A stretch of 64,000 bases of DNA from Dermatemys mawii (taxonomy: Eukaryota > Chordata > Testudines > Dermatemydidae), in contig ML677385.1 in assembly GCA_007922305.1 (NCBI GenBank), positions 8,768,336-8,832,335 on the forward strand. Direction: 5' to 3'. Position 1 is the stretch's first letter; the number at the start of each line of letters is the position of its first letter. A program made the position numbers and the translations under genes. Below are positions 1 to 11,309 of this stretch, one piece after another. The notes beneath the pieces are model-generated. The model was not told where the DNA came from, searched no databases, and saw nothing but the letters and a program-made list of their open reading frames with translations.

Positions 1-654
1 GAAAGGAATGGTTTTCTGGCCAGTCCTAGTTAGAATGGATATTTTAACTACAAGCACGACAAACCTCTGAACAAGTGGGTGCTGCTGTCTTGCAAGTATT
101 TTCAGATATACTACTTAATCTTTATGCTAGTTAAAAGAGCTGGAGTGGTGAAGAAGAGCTCGTAAAGCCCTAGATCCAGCCAGGAGAGGTTCCTCTTGGT
201 GTAGGAATTAAGGAAGACAGCTGCAGGCTGCCCTGAGAGGATCCCCATGTAAACTGTGATGTAGGGAGTGTGCAAGGGGCAGAGCCATAGTCCACAATGT
301 TGGGGAGAGCCAGGCACTGCTGCAGCCCGTAGTGCAGCCAGGGGAAGTCATCTAAATTGTATCTCAGGGTAATTTAAATTATGCTAGAGGTAGTGCCAAC
401 CCCTGGAGCAGTCCAGGATCAAGAAGTCACACAGACATGGTTTAAAAACACCATAGTTCCCCCAACACACAGTTCCCGGGCCATGAGTTTTATGCTCTGT
501 GCCTCTTGCAGAACCTCGCCTGTTTGTTCCTATTTTTTTAGAGTGTTTATATCACACAATAAAGGCTCGATCCCTGATTGGGGCTCTGGGTGTTATAGTC
601 TTATAAATACTACATAATGGACTGCCCGTGAAGTGAATAGATGGTATGGTGCGT
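1..654. other. No gene recognised
   Basis: Short open frames exist on both strands but none has a recognisable domain or splice context. The AATAAA near 560 and the following CTCGATCCCTGATTGGGG look like the edge of a dispersed repeat but I cannot classify it. Confidence 0.4.
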
Positions 655-900
655 ATGTCTGCACTGCAATAACAGACCTGCACTACACCTGCTGCTGGGC
701 CAGTTCAGCTGACTAGGGCTTGCAAGGCTTGGTCTGTAGGGCTATAAAATTGCAGCATAAACATTTCGGCTCATGCTGGAGTCCAGGTTCTGAGACCCTC
801 TGGGACTTTCTGGTTCGTAGTGTCCTTGGAAATCAGTCATTTATTTGGGAGTTGATATTCCAGTCCTGCTGGTTACTGAGTGCCCTCAGTTTCCATTGAC
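655..900. repeat. Candidate MITE-like dispersed repeat
   Basis: The stretch starting GTCTGCACTGCAATAACAGA and running through CAGTTCAGCTGACTAGGGCT resembles a GC-richer, partly palindromic repeat common in turtle genomes (from memory of the family, not a search). No terminal repeats or target duplication can be defined, so this is a weak call. Confidence 0.35.
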
Positions 901-1614
901 ATAAATAGCTGTTGAGGGTGTTCATAACTTCACAAAAAGTCCTAAGCAAGCCCTTGAGAACCACATCCAGATTTTACTGATTACTCTTGCTTTGTCCTGT
1001 CTATAGCATTCATTACACCCGTTGTTTCTGGGGTCTAGAAATTCTGTGTGGCTGAATTCGAACTCATTTTTTCAAACTTGCATTACCTCCTTGTACCTCA
1101 AGAATGCTACAACTCTGAGCCAGTAGACATGGTTTTTGGAATATTTTTAATGTATCATAAACTGGATGTTTTTCTTTTGACTGTGATACTAGTTTTTAGT
1201 CATCTCATGTCATTTTATATACAGCACAGTGCCAAAACATTCTGTATGGAACCATGGGATTTATTTCAAATGAATTCTATTTTAATAGATTACATTTTAT
1301 GAATCCCCAATAGTAGGTGGCAAGTATATATGTATAGCTTGTGAAATAAAATAAGCCTAAGAATTTCGTTAAGAAAATATGTTTTAGAAAGGGTACTAAA
1401 AACAGTTTTAGGGAACATCAGTCACTTGGTGCTCTAAACATACAAAGGGATATATTTTGCACAAGAATATTTTCTGGATTTATAGGGCATTCTTTATTTG
1501 TTCTACTCTCTGAGTGGTGGGAAACTGCACACTCTGGAGTTTCAATATGTAGTGGGTAAACTCCGGGATAGAGCTGTGTGAGTAACTGATTTTTCAATTT
1601 TCTAGCAGTCACAA
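901..1614. other. No gene recognised
   Basis: AT-rich unique sequence. The 84-residue open frame at 1048-1302 is hydrophobic and low-complexity, with no homology that I recognise and no splice context. Confidence 0.4.
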
Positions 1615-1815
1615 AAAAAGTTCTGGGTCAACCCAAAACCAAATTTTTCAGACTTTTTGGCCAATTGAAACATTGGGAAAAAAATGAGTGGCAGATAAGA
1701 TAAAATGTTTCATTTGACCTGAAACATAACATTTTCTTTTGGACATTTTAAACCCTTATTTTAATAAAAACAAAGGAAATTTTGAAAAAAAGGTCTAAAT
1801 TTGCAACAGGTGCCA
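1615..1815. repeat. AT-rich GAAACATTTT-type dispersed repeat
   Basis: Contains repeated GAAACATTGGGAAAA, AAATGTTTCATTTGACC and GAAACATAACATTTT on both strands, giving a locally self-complementary look. The same word set recurs near 2430, 20805, 34785, 45835 and 53600 in this window, so it is a dispersed family. I do not know its class. Confidence 0.5.
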
Positions 1816-2039
1816 TTCACAAAATGACAGGGATGGTGGCACCCCATACACAAGCCACTCTTCTAGGAATTGGGAGACTTAGCTTCAACTCACCCTGTGA
1901 ACTAGGGACTCCAACATCTAGTGCTCCACTATCCCAGTGAAAGACTCTCAACACCAGGCTAAAGGCTACACTGGAGTGATGAGTGTGAGTGTCTCTTCTG
2001 TTGAAATTGTTCTCCTGTATATCAATATTCTTTGAGCAA

Positions 2040-2400
2040 CAGCGTGAGAATGACTGTGTAGGCCAGTGGCTAGGGCACTCAACATGGAAAGGGAAAACTG
2101 GGGTTCTAGTCCCTGTGCCAATTAATTATACAAGGTGAAACAGATTCAAAAGGAGAGATTGACTGTGCCCCTGATTATCCAGTAGCCTGGTGTTAGGGCA
2201 GGGAGGGGGACTATCGGATACCTGGGATCAAATCCCTGCTCTAGAGTATAGACTTGAAGTATAGAGTATAGACCCTGCTCTAGAGTATAGACTGCATCTT
2301 GCACACTGTGGTTGAGTGTCCCAACCCCTGAGATGTAGGGGGGAGGGGAGTCATCCTTCTCCTCAGTTTTGTGATTGGCACCCAAGCCCCCTTATGAATC
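2040..2400 (+). repeat. tRNA-derived SINE-like fragments with a local duplication
   Basis: Two consecutive SINE-head-like segments: CCAGTGGCTAGGGCACTCAA followed by GGGTTCTAGTCCC, then CCAGTAGCCTGGTGTTAGGG followed by GGGATCAAATCCC. They resemble the A-box/B-box part of MIR/CORE-type SINEs. At 2239-2298 the words CCTGCTCTAGAGTATAGAC and GTATAGAGTATAGACC are tandemly duplicated. Tails are not resolved. Confidence 0.5.
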
Positions 2401-2429
2401 TAGCCCCAAACCCTGAAATGTAGAAAATA

Positions 2430-2600
2430 TTAACATTAATGTTTTTGACACTGCTGATTTTTTTAATCAAAGCAATTTGTCGAGATTGACATGAATTTAC
2501 AAAACAATATTTTGGTCAACCCAAATCTGCATTTGCCAGGGAAGAAAAGTTTTGACTGAAACATTTTGCCTAGATCTACTTCATGGTGCCTGCAAAATGT
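2430..2600. repeat. AT-rich GAAACATTTT-type dispersed repeat
   Basis: Second copy of the family seen at 1615-1815, with ATTTTGGTCAACCCAAAT, AAAAGTTTTGACTGAAACATTTTGCC. Edges are approximate. Confidence 0.45.
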
Positions 2601-3139
2601 AAAGCAGCATGAAAACGGGACCAAGGAGAGCAACTGAGTTCCATAGCAACAGCACAAGGAACCGGACAGTGGTTGCTCAGCCACTCCCAGATGATGTGAC
2701 CTCGGTGAACAACAATTTACCAGGCCAACCCTTGACTGAAATAATGGCTGAGCTGGGGAGTGAGCTGACCAATCGCTTTCTTCAGACAATCAGGTTAGCT
2801 GTAAGAGAGTGAATGAGCTGATCTCTTCTCAGAAAAATATATTTATCAGAGGAGGGAAGCAGGTGGCTAGGCCTCCCTCTGTCCTCCAAGAAGACAAATG
2901 CAACTGGTAGCAGTAAGTGGGGTACATAGGCAGCAATTTTGTGTGGCAGAAGAGTTACATAGCCTGATGGACAATGGGTATTTTAATGTTACTGTGGAGA
3001 AAAGCTAGTTGGATCTGATGTAGGGACCTAAAAGCTTCAGATAAAAATCCAAACTCATCTGAATAATCAAATTTTTGGAGTTTAACCATCTCTACCTTCT
3101 GTGTCCCCATCTATTAACAATACTTATTTGACTCTGTTT
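2601..3139. other. No gene recognised
   Basis: Overlapping short frames on both strands at 2609-2812 and 2463-2789 have no recognisable domain. Nothing else stands out. Confidence 0.4.
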
Positions 3140-3360
3140 CCAGTCTCTGAGTGCCTCACAATTTTTAATGATGTATTTAGCAGCAAAACACCCCTGTGAG
3201 GTAGGGAAGTTTTGTTGTCCTCATTTTACAGCTGGGAAATTGAGACTAGAGACTTGCACAAGGTCACATAGGAAGTCAGAGGCGGAACACAGAACTGAAC
3301 CTAATGATATCCAGTTCTAGGCAAACAGCCTCACCACCAGACGAGCTAGTCTTTCTCTCA
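3140..3360 (-). repeat. MIR-like SINE, antisense
   Basis: Shows the reverse complement of the MIR body: TTGTCCTCATTTTACAGCTGGGAAATTGAG, then CTTGCACAAGGTCACATAGGAAGTCAGAGG, ending in a tRNA-like head complement. This matches the conserved core region of MIR/CORE-SINEs of amniotes. Confidence 0.75.
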
Positions 3361-3800
3361 AGCAGGTTTCATGCAAGACTTGTTGGATACTCCTTTGCAA
3401 AACCAAAGTTATTTTTTAATTTTGGAAGTTAATTATGTTTAGAAGTAGATTAGAAATGACACATTCTGTTTTCTCTGGATGCATAAATTCAGTATGGCAT
3501 AACTATCTATTTCTTCCAACCAGGTCTTTGTGTCATCAGCACCATTTTATGTTGGTCAGCTGTCTACTTATGTTATGGTTATTTGGATGACACCATTTGC
3601 TCATACAAGTGATATCCTACCACTAGGGTATGCATTTGGGAACATAAGTTTAGACAGGCAGTCTGTATGGCAATGCAAGCACATTTTCTGCCAAAAGTCC
3701 CTCCTCTGTGATAACACAGAACCATTGGCAACAGAAGACTCCTTTCATGTGAACACCTTTGATGAAGTATGATCAGTGCAAGGGTTTTGCAACTTCTCAG
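3361..3800. other. No gene recognised
   Basis: The 80-residue frame at 3530-3772 has no recognisable motif and no splice context. Otherwise unique sequence. Confidence 0.35.
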
Positions 3801-3880
3801 TCCTTTAATAGCTTTTACCCTTTAATAGCTTTTACCCTTTAATAATCCTTTAATAGCAGTCCTTTAATAGCTTTTACCCA
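3801..3880. repeat. 17-bp tandem repeat
   Basis: Unit CCTTTAATAGCTTTTAC repeats head to tail two to three times, followed by scrambled partial units (AATAATCCTTTAATAGCAGT) and a last full unit. A short, local minisatellite. Confidence 0.85.
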
Positions 3881-4024
3881 GCATACCTCAAAGCACAGAT
3901 ACAACCTTAATTTCCCAAATATGGAAAAAGCAGAACATACAAAATCATGATCCATGTCCTTAAAGAGGCTTAAAAAGAATATAAATAGGACTCTGTGGGA
4001 AGATATATACGTAGATAACCTTGT

Positions 4025-4055
4025 AGTGTGTGTGTACACACACACACACACACAC
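4025..4055. repeat. (TG/CA)n microsatellite
   Basis: GTGTGTGTGTAC followed by about eleven AC dinucleotides; the switch from TG to CA makes a small palindrome. Confidence 0.9.
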
Positions 4056-6617
4056 TTACTAAGTCTTATAATACTGTTAAGAACTCTAACAGCTTCTTAA
4101 ACAAGGCTTCTCTGAAAGGAAGATTTCTGCCTAGAGAGAGACTGCTGATAGGCTCTACATGGACAGAGCTATCTGGCTGCTTGATCTTCCCTAATAGCAT
4201 TCTTCCTCACCCATACAGAATTTTCCTGTTGGAGTTCTATGTTAGAGTGCTCTTAATGTAGAGCATTCACTGCTTGTGTTTCTGAGCAAACACTCATGAT
4301 TCTCAGGTTACCAGAAGAAAATATTCTGCCCCTAGGTGTGTCCCACAAATATAAATGAGGCAGCAAAAAGCCTCTTCTGGCTTCAAGGAATCAATCCTAG
4401 CCATATAAGAAAAACATCTCCTCAGGACAAAAATCACCATAAGGGAAGATTGTGGGAAAATCTCCCCAATTTCTTTCTAATAAACCATAATGACTGTCCT
4501 TGTTACATTAAGAACCTTTGGATTTTTGCCAATATTTCATCAGCAAGGTAGCATAGATGGATACAAACAATAAAGGAGATACAGCAAAAGCAATTGCCTG
4601 AATATTCCACGCTCTATAATTCTGTCAAGCTGGAATAGTCAGGCTCATTGGAGTTTCTTCCATATTCAAGGAGCTACGCATGATTTTGCTTTTTAATTGT
4701 TCATACTTAATTGGAATTTACTACAGTGTAACTGAAAACAGTTTGACATAGAAAGTGTATGTGTGTGCTGGGGTAGGGTGGGCGGAAGGCAGTGAACTGT
4801 CTTTGTTGATAAACTTCTGCCTACTATCATTGCAAGCCTCTATATAAGAAGTTGTCATTTTAATGCTGATTGCACAATGACCACTTCACCCTTCTCAGAC
4901 ACTCTACTGCCCATGTCTAATCGTTTTCTTGGTAAAGCACTTTGGATGACCTTGACTGTGAATGAGATTTTTTCTTGCCCACTTGATTGTAACTTCAGAA
5001 AAGTAATGTGAAGAAATTGTTTTCCTAGTTGAGAATTGCTTTGCAGTGGATTTCCTCATCCTAGTTTCTGGAGGTACATACAGTACAATTGGAGAGTGCC
5101 TTAATCATGTTCTGGCCACTTCGCTTTTCTCTTTATTTTTGAATTGAATATTGATAAATCATCCTCCAGAAGCAATACAGCTGCACATTATACAGATTTC
5201 AAATAGCACTGTTCAGGATGTAGCATTAATAAGGAACTTCTGTTGGTAGCACATGCAGTTAAGACTATTTAGATTAAATGAATTGTAGAATACAATCGGC
5301 TACACTTCTTGCTGTCAGTAACTCCTACTGTATAGCATCGGGGGACTAAGGGAAAGCAAGAAGTCAAATAGGGAGGCCAGTCATGCAGAATTAATTTGCA
5401 TGTAATTTCCACTGAAGTTAAGACAAGACTTGCCAGGCTCAAGAACTAAAAAAAGTGTGTAACTGAAAATTACCTCCCATAGGTGCCTTGTAAAATGGCA
5501 GATCTCGCTATGACAATGACAAGCCAAAGCACTAGCTTAATACAGCCAATGCTGGGCTTCAGTGGGGACTGTGAATGAGCAATCTTTTTGTCTGTGTGAG
5601 ATAAAGCTCAATTTACTGGGAGCAGGAGAAGAGACAAATGAGTCAATTGTCTCTTAGCCATAGTTATTTCTTAGATAAGAGCTACATGTCTCTCTGCTGT
5701 TAGGATTCAGAGCTTGTAAATGCTAGTTACAGTACCTAGAGCATAAACATGTTGTTTGCCTTTAAAGAAAATGAGCCTGTACTTAATGTTATTTTTAGGT
5801 GAAGAATAATGATAGCATGAATTTTTGTTGCTTAGACCATATGCATGTGCCACGCACACATGCTCTCTATATACATTCCTGGGAAAGAAGTTAGGTATTG
5901 CACATTCTTTTATATATATATACATATAAGACCTGACTTCTTTCTCTTCCCTGCATAGAAGGGGGTTGTAATTGCATCAAGGGCGTAGTAAGGAATAAGT
6001 TGCCTCTTGAAGCACTCAGGAGTAACTAGATAGTGGAAGAGCTGCTCAGACAAAAGAAAGTTGAAATCCACCATTTGTCTCATTAGATTCCCTTAATTAA
6101 ACATACTGCAGAGTTGGTATCTAAAGGTGTTACAGTTTAGTTTAAATAGAGGAACTGGAACTAAGGAATGTTTGCTAGTGCGCTGAAGGATGGAAAAATA
6201 TTTGAGGGCTAGCTTGTGATTTTTACAGAGTTGGCCTGGATTACATGAGACACAGGAGGGTTCTTTATAGCAGGAATCTATGGAATACTTCCGCTCAGTT
6301 GGCCAGAATCCTTGTTGTAGCTTTGGAGAACACATGCAATTGGAGCTTTGCCATCTTCTGAAAAGGCCTCTGTCAAGATGGCCTGGAGTTGCTCACAAGC
6401 ATGAGTATCAACCTCAGGACAGACTGTGAAGAAGCACAAATTGGCTGTGAGTTATATACTTAGAATTCACCAATCAAGTGTGAAACTCCTCAGGTACTGT
6501 AACAGTCTCAACATAGAGTCTCAGGCGGTCCCACTGGATATTTCAATTTATCTAGCTACCCAGGGAAGCTTGTCTTTGTGATAGATGTTCCCTTACACCA
6601 AAAATCACAATGTTCAA
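4056..6617. other. No gene recognised
   Basis: About 2.5 kb of AT-rich unique sequence with only short random frames. A (TA)n run sits at 5911-5925. No repeat family I can name. Confidence 0.4.
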
Positions 6618-6683
6618 GTTTCAGAATAGCAGCCGTGTTAGTCTATACCCATAAAAAGAACAGGAGTACTTGTTGCACTTTTA
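6618..6683. repeat. Turtle-type dispersed repeat end
   Basis: TTCAGAATAGCAGCCGTGTTAGTCTATACCC followed by AAAAAGAACAGGAGTACTTG matches a very abundant turtle repeat whose partner motif (CCTGTGGCACCTTAAAGACTAAC, CTTCGTCGGATGCATGC) is at 32941-33035. Identified from memory of the family; truncated here. Confidence 0.65.
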
Positions 6684-8150
6684 ACAATATTCAAGTTACT
6701 CCCAGGGACCAGTCAATTGCCCCTTAGATCCTATACTCAAGACAATGCTTGTAGCAAATCCTATAATAAATTAACTAAAGAGTCATTAACTAAGAAGAAG
6801 AAAGGAGTTGTTTTCAAAGTTGAAGCACGTAAACATGCATACACAAATGAGTTAGTCTTAGGTCTCAAAAGGTGATAGAAACTGCTGTGATATGCAAGAT
6901 CTATGTGTACTTTAGGGCTAACCCAGGCTAAGCAGCTAGGGCTCCCTTGTATATGCTTAGAAATCTTTGCCCCTCATAGTACAAGCAGCATAAAAAACAG
7001 ACAATTCCTTCTTGTCATGGATTTTTATTCCTTTCCTCCAGAGTTCAAGCTGATGGGATGAGTCCACCTGTATGTCTCCTCTTCCTGAGTGTAGGGGGAA
7101 ATAATCAACAAAGTCTTTTGTCCTGTAATGCTCCACAATGGCTTGTCTGGTTTCTATGAGCCTTCTTTTGTTGGGCAGGAGACGACATATCTTTTGGAAA
7201 ACCAGTATTTCATATTTGGTAATGCTTCTCTCCAGACTGGTGGGCAGGGGGAGTTAACAGTTTCAGAGCAAACACTTAAATGTTACCTGGTAACTTGGGA
7301 TACAGCTATTATAAGTGAGGATAATGCATGAAGCAACTCACAAGCATTTTGCAGAGTCCAAAAACTAAACCCATTTTTATAAATCTAATGCCTGTTTCTA
7401 GCATATTAACACACAGGTGAATCAGATGGGTTGAATTTGTCAGTGTTCAGTGAGGCCGAGAGGCTGTGTCATGAGCTGGCACCTGGTCTGCCAGCATCTC
7501 AGCCCCATCCCACTGTGTCACTTTTAGAGAGGCTATTGCTAGTACAAGCCTCACACAGGACCAGCATCCTTCAGTTGTACTGTACCTGCGAAGGCTTCAG
7601 TTGGAGATAGAGGAAGATCTTTGTGCCCACTCTCCACCTGGTTGACCAACAAAGGGCCAGTTTCAATGCAGCCTTTAATATGAAATTAATCAAAATGCCT
7701 GACAACATTTCTGTTCTCAAACAGAGCTAGCTGCATTTTGAGTGTCATGGCTATTGGCTCCAGCAATTAATTCATCCGCACATAGTACTTGTGAGGAAAA
7801 TCTGCTTGTGCTTGTAAAAACATTTGTGCATTGTGTTGGTGTATGTTACTCACTATTAGTGTCCTCCTTCGCTAATACAAAAAATAAGATACTCTTCACT
7901 ACAAATATCAATGGATGAACTAATAAGTTTAGTGACATCATGCCATCTATTGTCTACATACTGTGAACATTGGTCTCATAATTACATAAAGAGCCTTTTT
8001 TTATGCTAATCATTAACAAGGAAAATTTAACACAATAAATCTCTAATGTGAAAGACCAGTTAAATTGTAGTATGTGTATTCACATTACTAATACTACAGT
8101 TCATTTCTGGAAAGACTTCTGAAACACTACAGTTAGCTTTATGGAGAAGG
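6684..8150. other. No gene recognised
   Basis: Unique sequence. The 67-residue frame at 7128-7331 shows no known domain. Confidence 0.4.
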
Positions 8151-8476
8151 GGATAGATCAGGGGTAGGCAACCTATGACATGGGTGCCAAAGGTGGAACG
8201 CGAACTGATTTTCAGTGTCACTCATACTACCTGGGTCCGGGGCACTGGTCTGGGGGATCTGCATTTTAATTTAATTTTAAATAAAGCTTCTTAAACATTT
8301 TAAAAACTTTATTTACTTTACATACAACAATAGTTTAGTTCTATATTATAGACTTTTAGAAAGAGACCTTCTAAAAATGTTAAAATGTATTACTGGCATG
8401 CGAAGCCTTAAATTAGAGTAAATAAATGAAGGATCAGCACAGCACTTCTGAAAGATTGCCGACCACTGGGATAGAT
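8151..8476 (+). mobile_element. Non-autonomous hAT transposon with perfect 8-bp TSD
   Basis: The element proper is 8159-8468. It begins CAGGGGTAGGCAACCT and ends GATTGCCGACCACTG, so the ends are inverted repeats of the CAGGGGTNGGCAA type. It is flanked on both sides by the identical octamer GGATAGAT (8151-8158 and 8469-8476), the target duplication expected for hAT transposition. The 310-bp body is AT-rich, has no coding potential and includes TTTAATTTAATTTTAAATAAAGC and an unspaced run of A/T-rich words. An old, non-coding passenger. Confidence 0.88.
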
Positions 8477-9639
8477 AATAAGACCATTTCCCTTAGCCCC
8501 CACAAAAACTGTCAATTTATAGTTTAAGTCTGTTTCCTTATTCCATAAAATGTCTATCTTTTCCTGTCACTCACCCATTCCAACTGCTGCTGCCATTCTT
8601 CCAGTTGCTGGCAATGAAAATGTTACAGACACTTATTAATACTTTTTGCTCAGTGGAGGTGGATGGCTTCCTGATGATGTGAGCCAAATAACAAGAACCA
8701 GTGTCAAATGTTGATTTGGTGTCATTGTAGGCAGATACAAAAGAACTGAAAATATGAAATGGAAAAGTGATGTATTCAAATCTGTTGACCTGCTAGTCTG
8801 AACTACATTATTAGCATTTCTTTTCTAGGGAGCTTAGAGAAGGAACTGTAAAATAGAATGGAGGATAATATCATTCAAACTTCTTTCCTCCTTTGGATAC
8901 TGAACAGATAGAACAGTTGATAAGGTATAATTAGGAACTCATCTTGCAGCTACACAATCATATCAGATAGGACTTCAGATTAAGGGGCTACTAAATAATT
9001 CTTTAAAATGAGCACCTAATTAAATTGCAAGATAAAGCACACAAGGAGAGAATCAGAATAATAACTTAAGGGGTCAAGCAATGGGGCTTTAGAACTGCTC
9101 TCCTTCTGGGAGATGAAGGCTTTACAAACTTCTTAATTGGTAAAGACTGAGTTTTCTTATTTATTGTGAGAGAACCTATTACTACTGTTTTTATATTGTC
9201 TTATCACTAGTAGTCACCCCTCACCCAGCTTGCTGCCTGAATAATTAGAATAAAGCAGTTGTAACCCTAGACACAAAACGTATTTCAGAGTAACAGGAAG
9301 TATAATCCAGGTGCATACAAGTAGTTTTGGACTTCAGATATTTTCTAAACAACTCCCAGTTATGCTCATAAAATAGTTTAAGTGATGTTTCTGTTCAGCT
9401 AGGAATAAAACAAAGAAAATGCACAGTTTGTCATGAAAAAAAAATTGTGAAGAGAATAAGAGAAACCACCTGTTTGCAAAATCTGTGGTGCCCCTGAGGA
9501 ATGTTTCCCTGGCTCCAAGAACACCGTGAAAGGAAGGCAAGTATAAAGACATGCTCAGTATATTTCAAACTAGAAAGAAGGTTTAAGAAACCCATACAAC
9601 AAAAGTGCTGTAGTGAACAGACAAGCCAAACTGGTGGGG
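8477..9639. other. No gene recognised
   Basis: Unique AT-rich sequence; small frames only. Confidence 0.4.
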
Positions 9640-10025
9640 GGAAAAAGAAACAATGCAGAGATTGGGCTTGGTTTTGGCTTAATTGGCTTGTGAGTTGCTT
9701 GTTGGCTAGTTTTTGGCTTGCAGCTTGTTTGGCTTGTAGCTTGTTGCTGCTTTTTTTTTAATCATCTCCTGGCAAGCAGGGGCAAAGGGGGGATGGGGGT
9801 GGGGGAGAAGCAGGGGCAACGGAGGGCAAGCAGGGGCAAGGGGCAAACAGGACAAAGGGGAGTGACAGTCAGCAGTGGACAGCAGGCCCACCACAGTCCC
9901 AGACTGTACTCAGAGGGATCTAAGGGATTAGCTTGCTTTGGCCTTGTTTTGAAATGGAATTAGCTTGATTTTTGGCTTATTGTGAAAGTTGGGGTGCTTA
10001 TTTACTGCAGAAAAGTTGGCAACCA
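9640..10025 (+). repeat. GGCTTG-rich and G-rich low-complexity repeat
   Basis: First half is built of variants of TTGGCTTG / GGCTTGTAGCTTGTTG (9660-9760); second half (9770-9860) of GCAGGGGCAA and GGGCAAGCAGG. It ends at AAAAGTTGGCAACCATTC, which resembles a MITE end. The frames across it on both strands are low-complexity artefacts. Class unknown. Confidence 0.5.
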
Positions 10026-10314
10026 TTCTAGTGAGTCAATGCCAAACTGCACAGAGAGGAATGTTAACACTCTAGTCTATGCAAACATGCTCTAGCAGGT
10101 TCAGACAAGCATATAAATCCAAATTAGCATTCACTTACTGACCTCTACATAGGCGTGAGCCCATCATATTAGCAATGGCCGTCAGGTAATCAGGATGCAT
10201 GTATAGTTCATTCTACCATGCCCTTATTTTTCAGTGCTGCAAATATACAAAAAATGTTCAGGGCTGGGGAGAAGAGAGAAAATGGGAACATTTTTAATCT
10301 GTCTTTAGTGTCAG

Positions 10315-10420
10315 AAAGAGCAGTGGTCTAGTGGTTTGCATATGAGACTAGGCATCAGGAGCGACTGAGTCATCTTGGCTCAGAATCTGACTCTGTGTGA
10401 TCTAGACAATGTGTCTTGTG
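10315..10420 (+). repeat. MIR-like SINE, sense
   Basis: GAGCAGTGGTCTAGTGGTTTGCATATGAGACTAGGCATCAGG, then TCTGACTCTGTGTGATCTAGACAATGTG follow the order head, B-box region, core of MIR-type SINEs. Diverged and truncated. Confidence 0.55.
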
Positions 10421-10824
10421 TGTAGCATACCTGCTTCTTCCTGCTGATGTCTTTGTGTGTGTGCCAAGATGAGTACGAAATTTGAGGTACAGAATTCAAA
10501 TACACGTTCCTTTTCCATAAGCTGTTTTGAGAATCCAAATGTTTTACATGTAGTAGAGACACATTTTCTGGTGAATTTTTAATGGTGTTGGGAGTTAATT
10601 TTAATTTAAAGATTATCCTAATATAAAAAGATGTGCAGAGTCATATTTTCAAACATACAGTAGGGATGGACTTTTTAAACTTGGGTGCCTAACTTGCTAT
10701 GTAGGCTAAATGTAAACACAGGTTAACAGGTGTGGTAAATCTTAAGCAGGGTAATTGTAATATCAGAGAATTCAACCTACCATTACCTCTCTTCTATATC
10801 TAACAGTTCTATTGTTGAAATGAC

Positions 10825-11113
10825 TCAGGACTTGTCTACACTACCACTTAAGTCGATGTAACTTACATCACTCAAGGTGGTGGCTTTTTCACACCGTTGA
10901 GTGATGTAAAATTTACATTGACTTACAGTGCTGTCTACACTGCGCTATGTCAGCAGGAGATACTCTCCATCTGACATAGCTTCTGCCTCTTATTGAGGTG
11001 GAGTAATTACGTTGACAGGAGAGAACTCTCCCATCAACATAGTACATCTTCACCAGACACACTACGTCGGCGCAGCTGCGCCACTGTAGCACAGTAGTGA
11101 AGATAAGGCCTCA
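10825..11113. mobile_element. Harbinger-like MITE (GGMCTTGTCTACACTA ends)
   Basis: Left end GGACTTGTCTACACTA (10828) and the complement of the right end GGCCTTATCTTCACTA (to 11110) form imperfect inverted repeats. TCA is on both sides (10825-10827, 11111-11113), a 3-bp duplication like the TWA of PIF/Harbinger. Inside are complementary words (AAGTCGATGTAACTTACATCACTCAA and TTGAGTGATGTAAAATTTACATTGACTT). Related copies are at 18566, 20517 and 25395. Confidence 0.7.
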
Positions 11114-11309
11114 GTGGTATGAAGGAAACTGGACTTATGTCCAGGTTTCTCATTGGCAGATTACTTGATCTAATACTCATGGCTGTTTAAAGGGTCCATG
11201 GCTGCATTTAACTTTGGGCATCATCACTTGAAAGACTCCTCGTGGCATTGCTATTTAGGCTCTACTGTGAACTGTGGGATTGCTGCCAGGACAACTGAGC
11301 CAGGAGCAG

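Noticed and set aside
2100..2245. Genuine tRNA gene from A-box and B-box words
   Set aside because: No cloverleaf can be formed; the words fit SINE heads.
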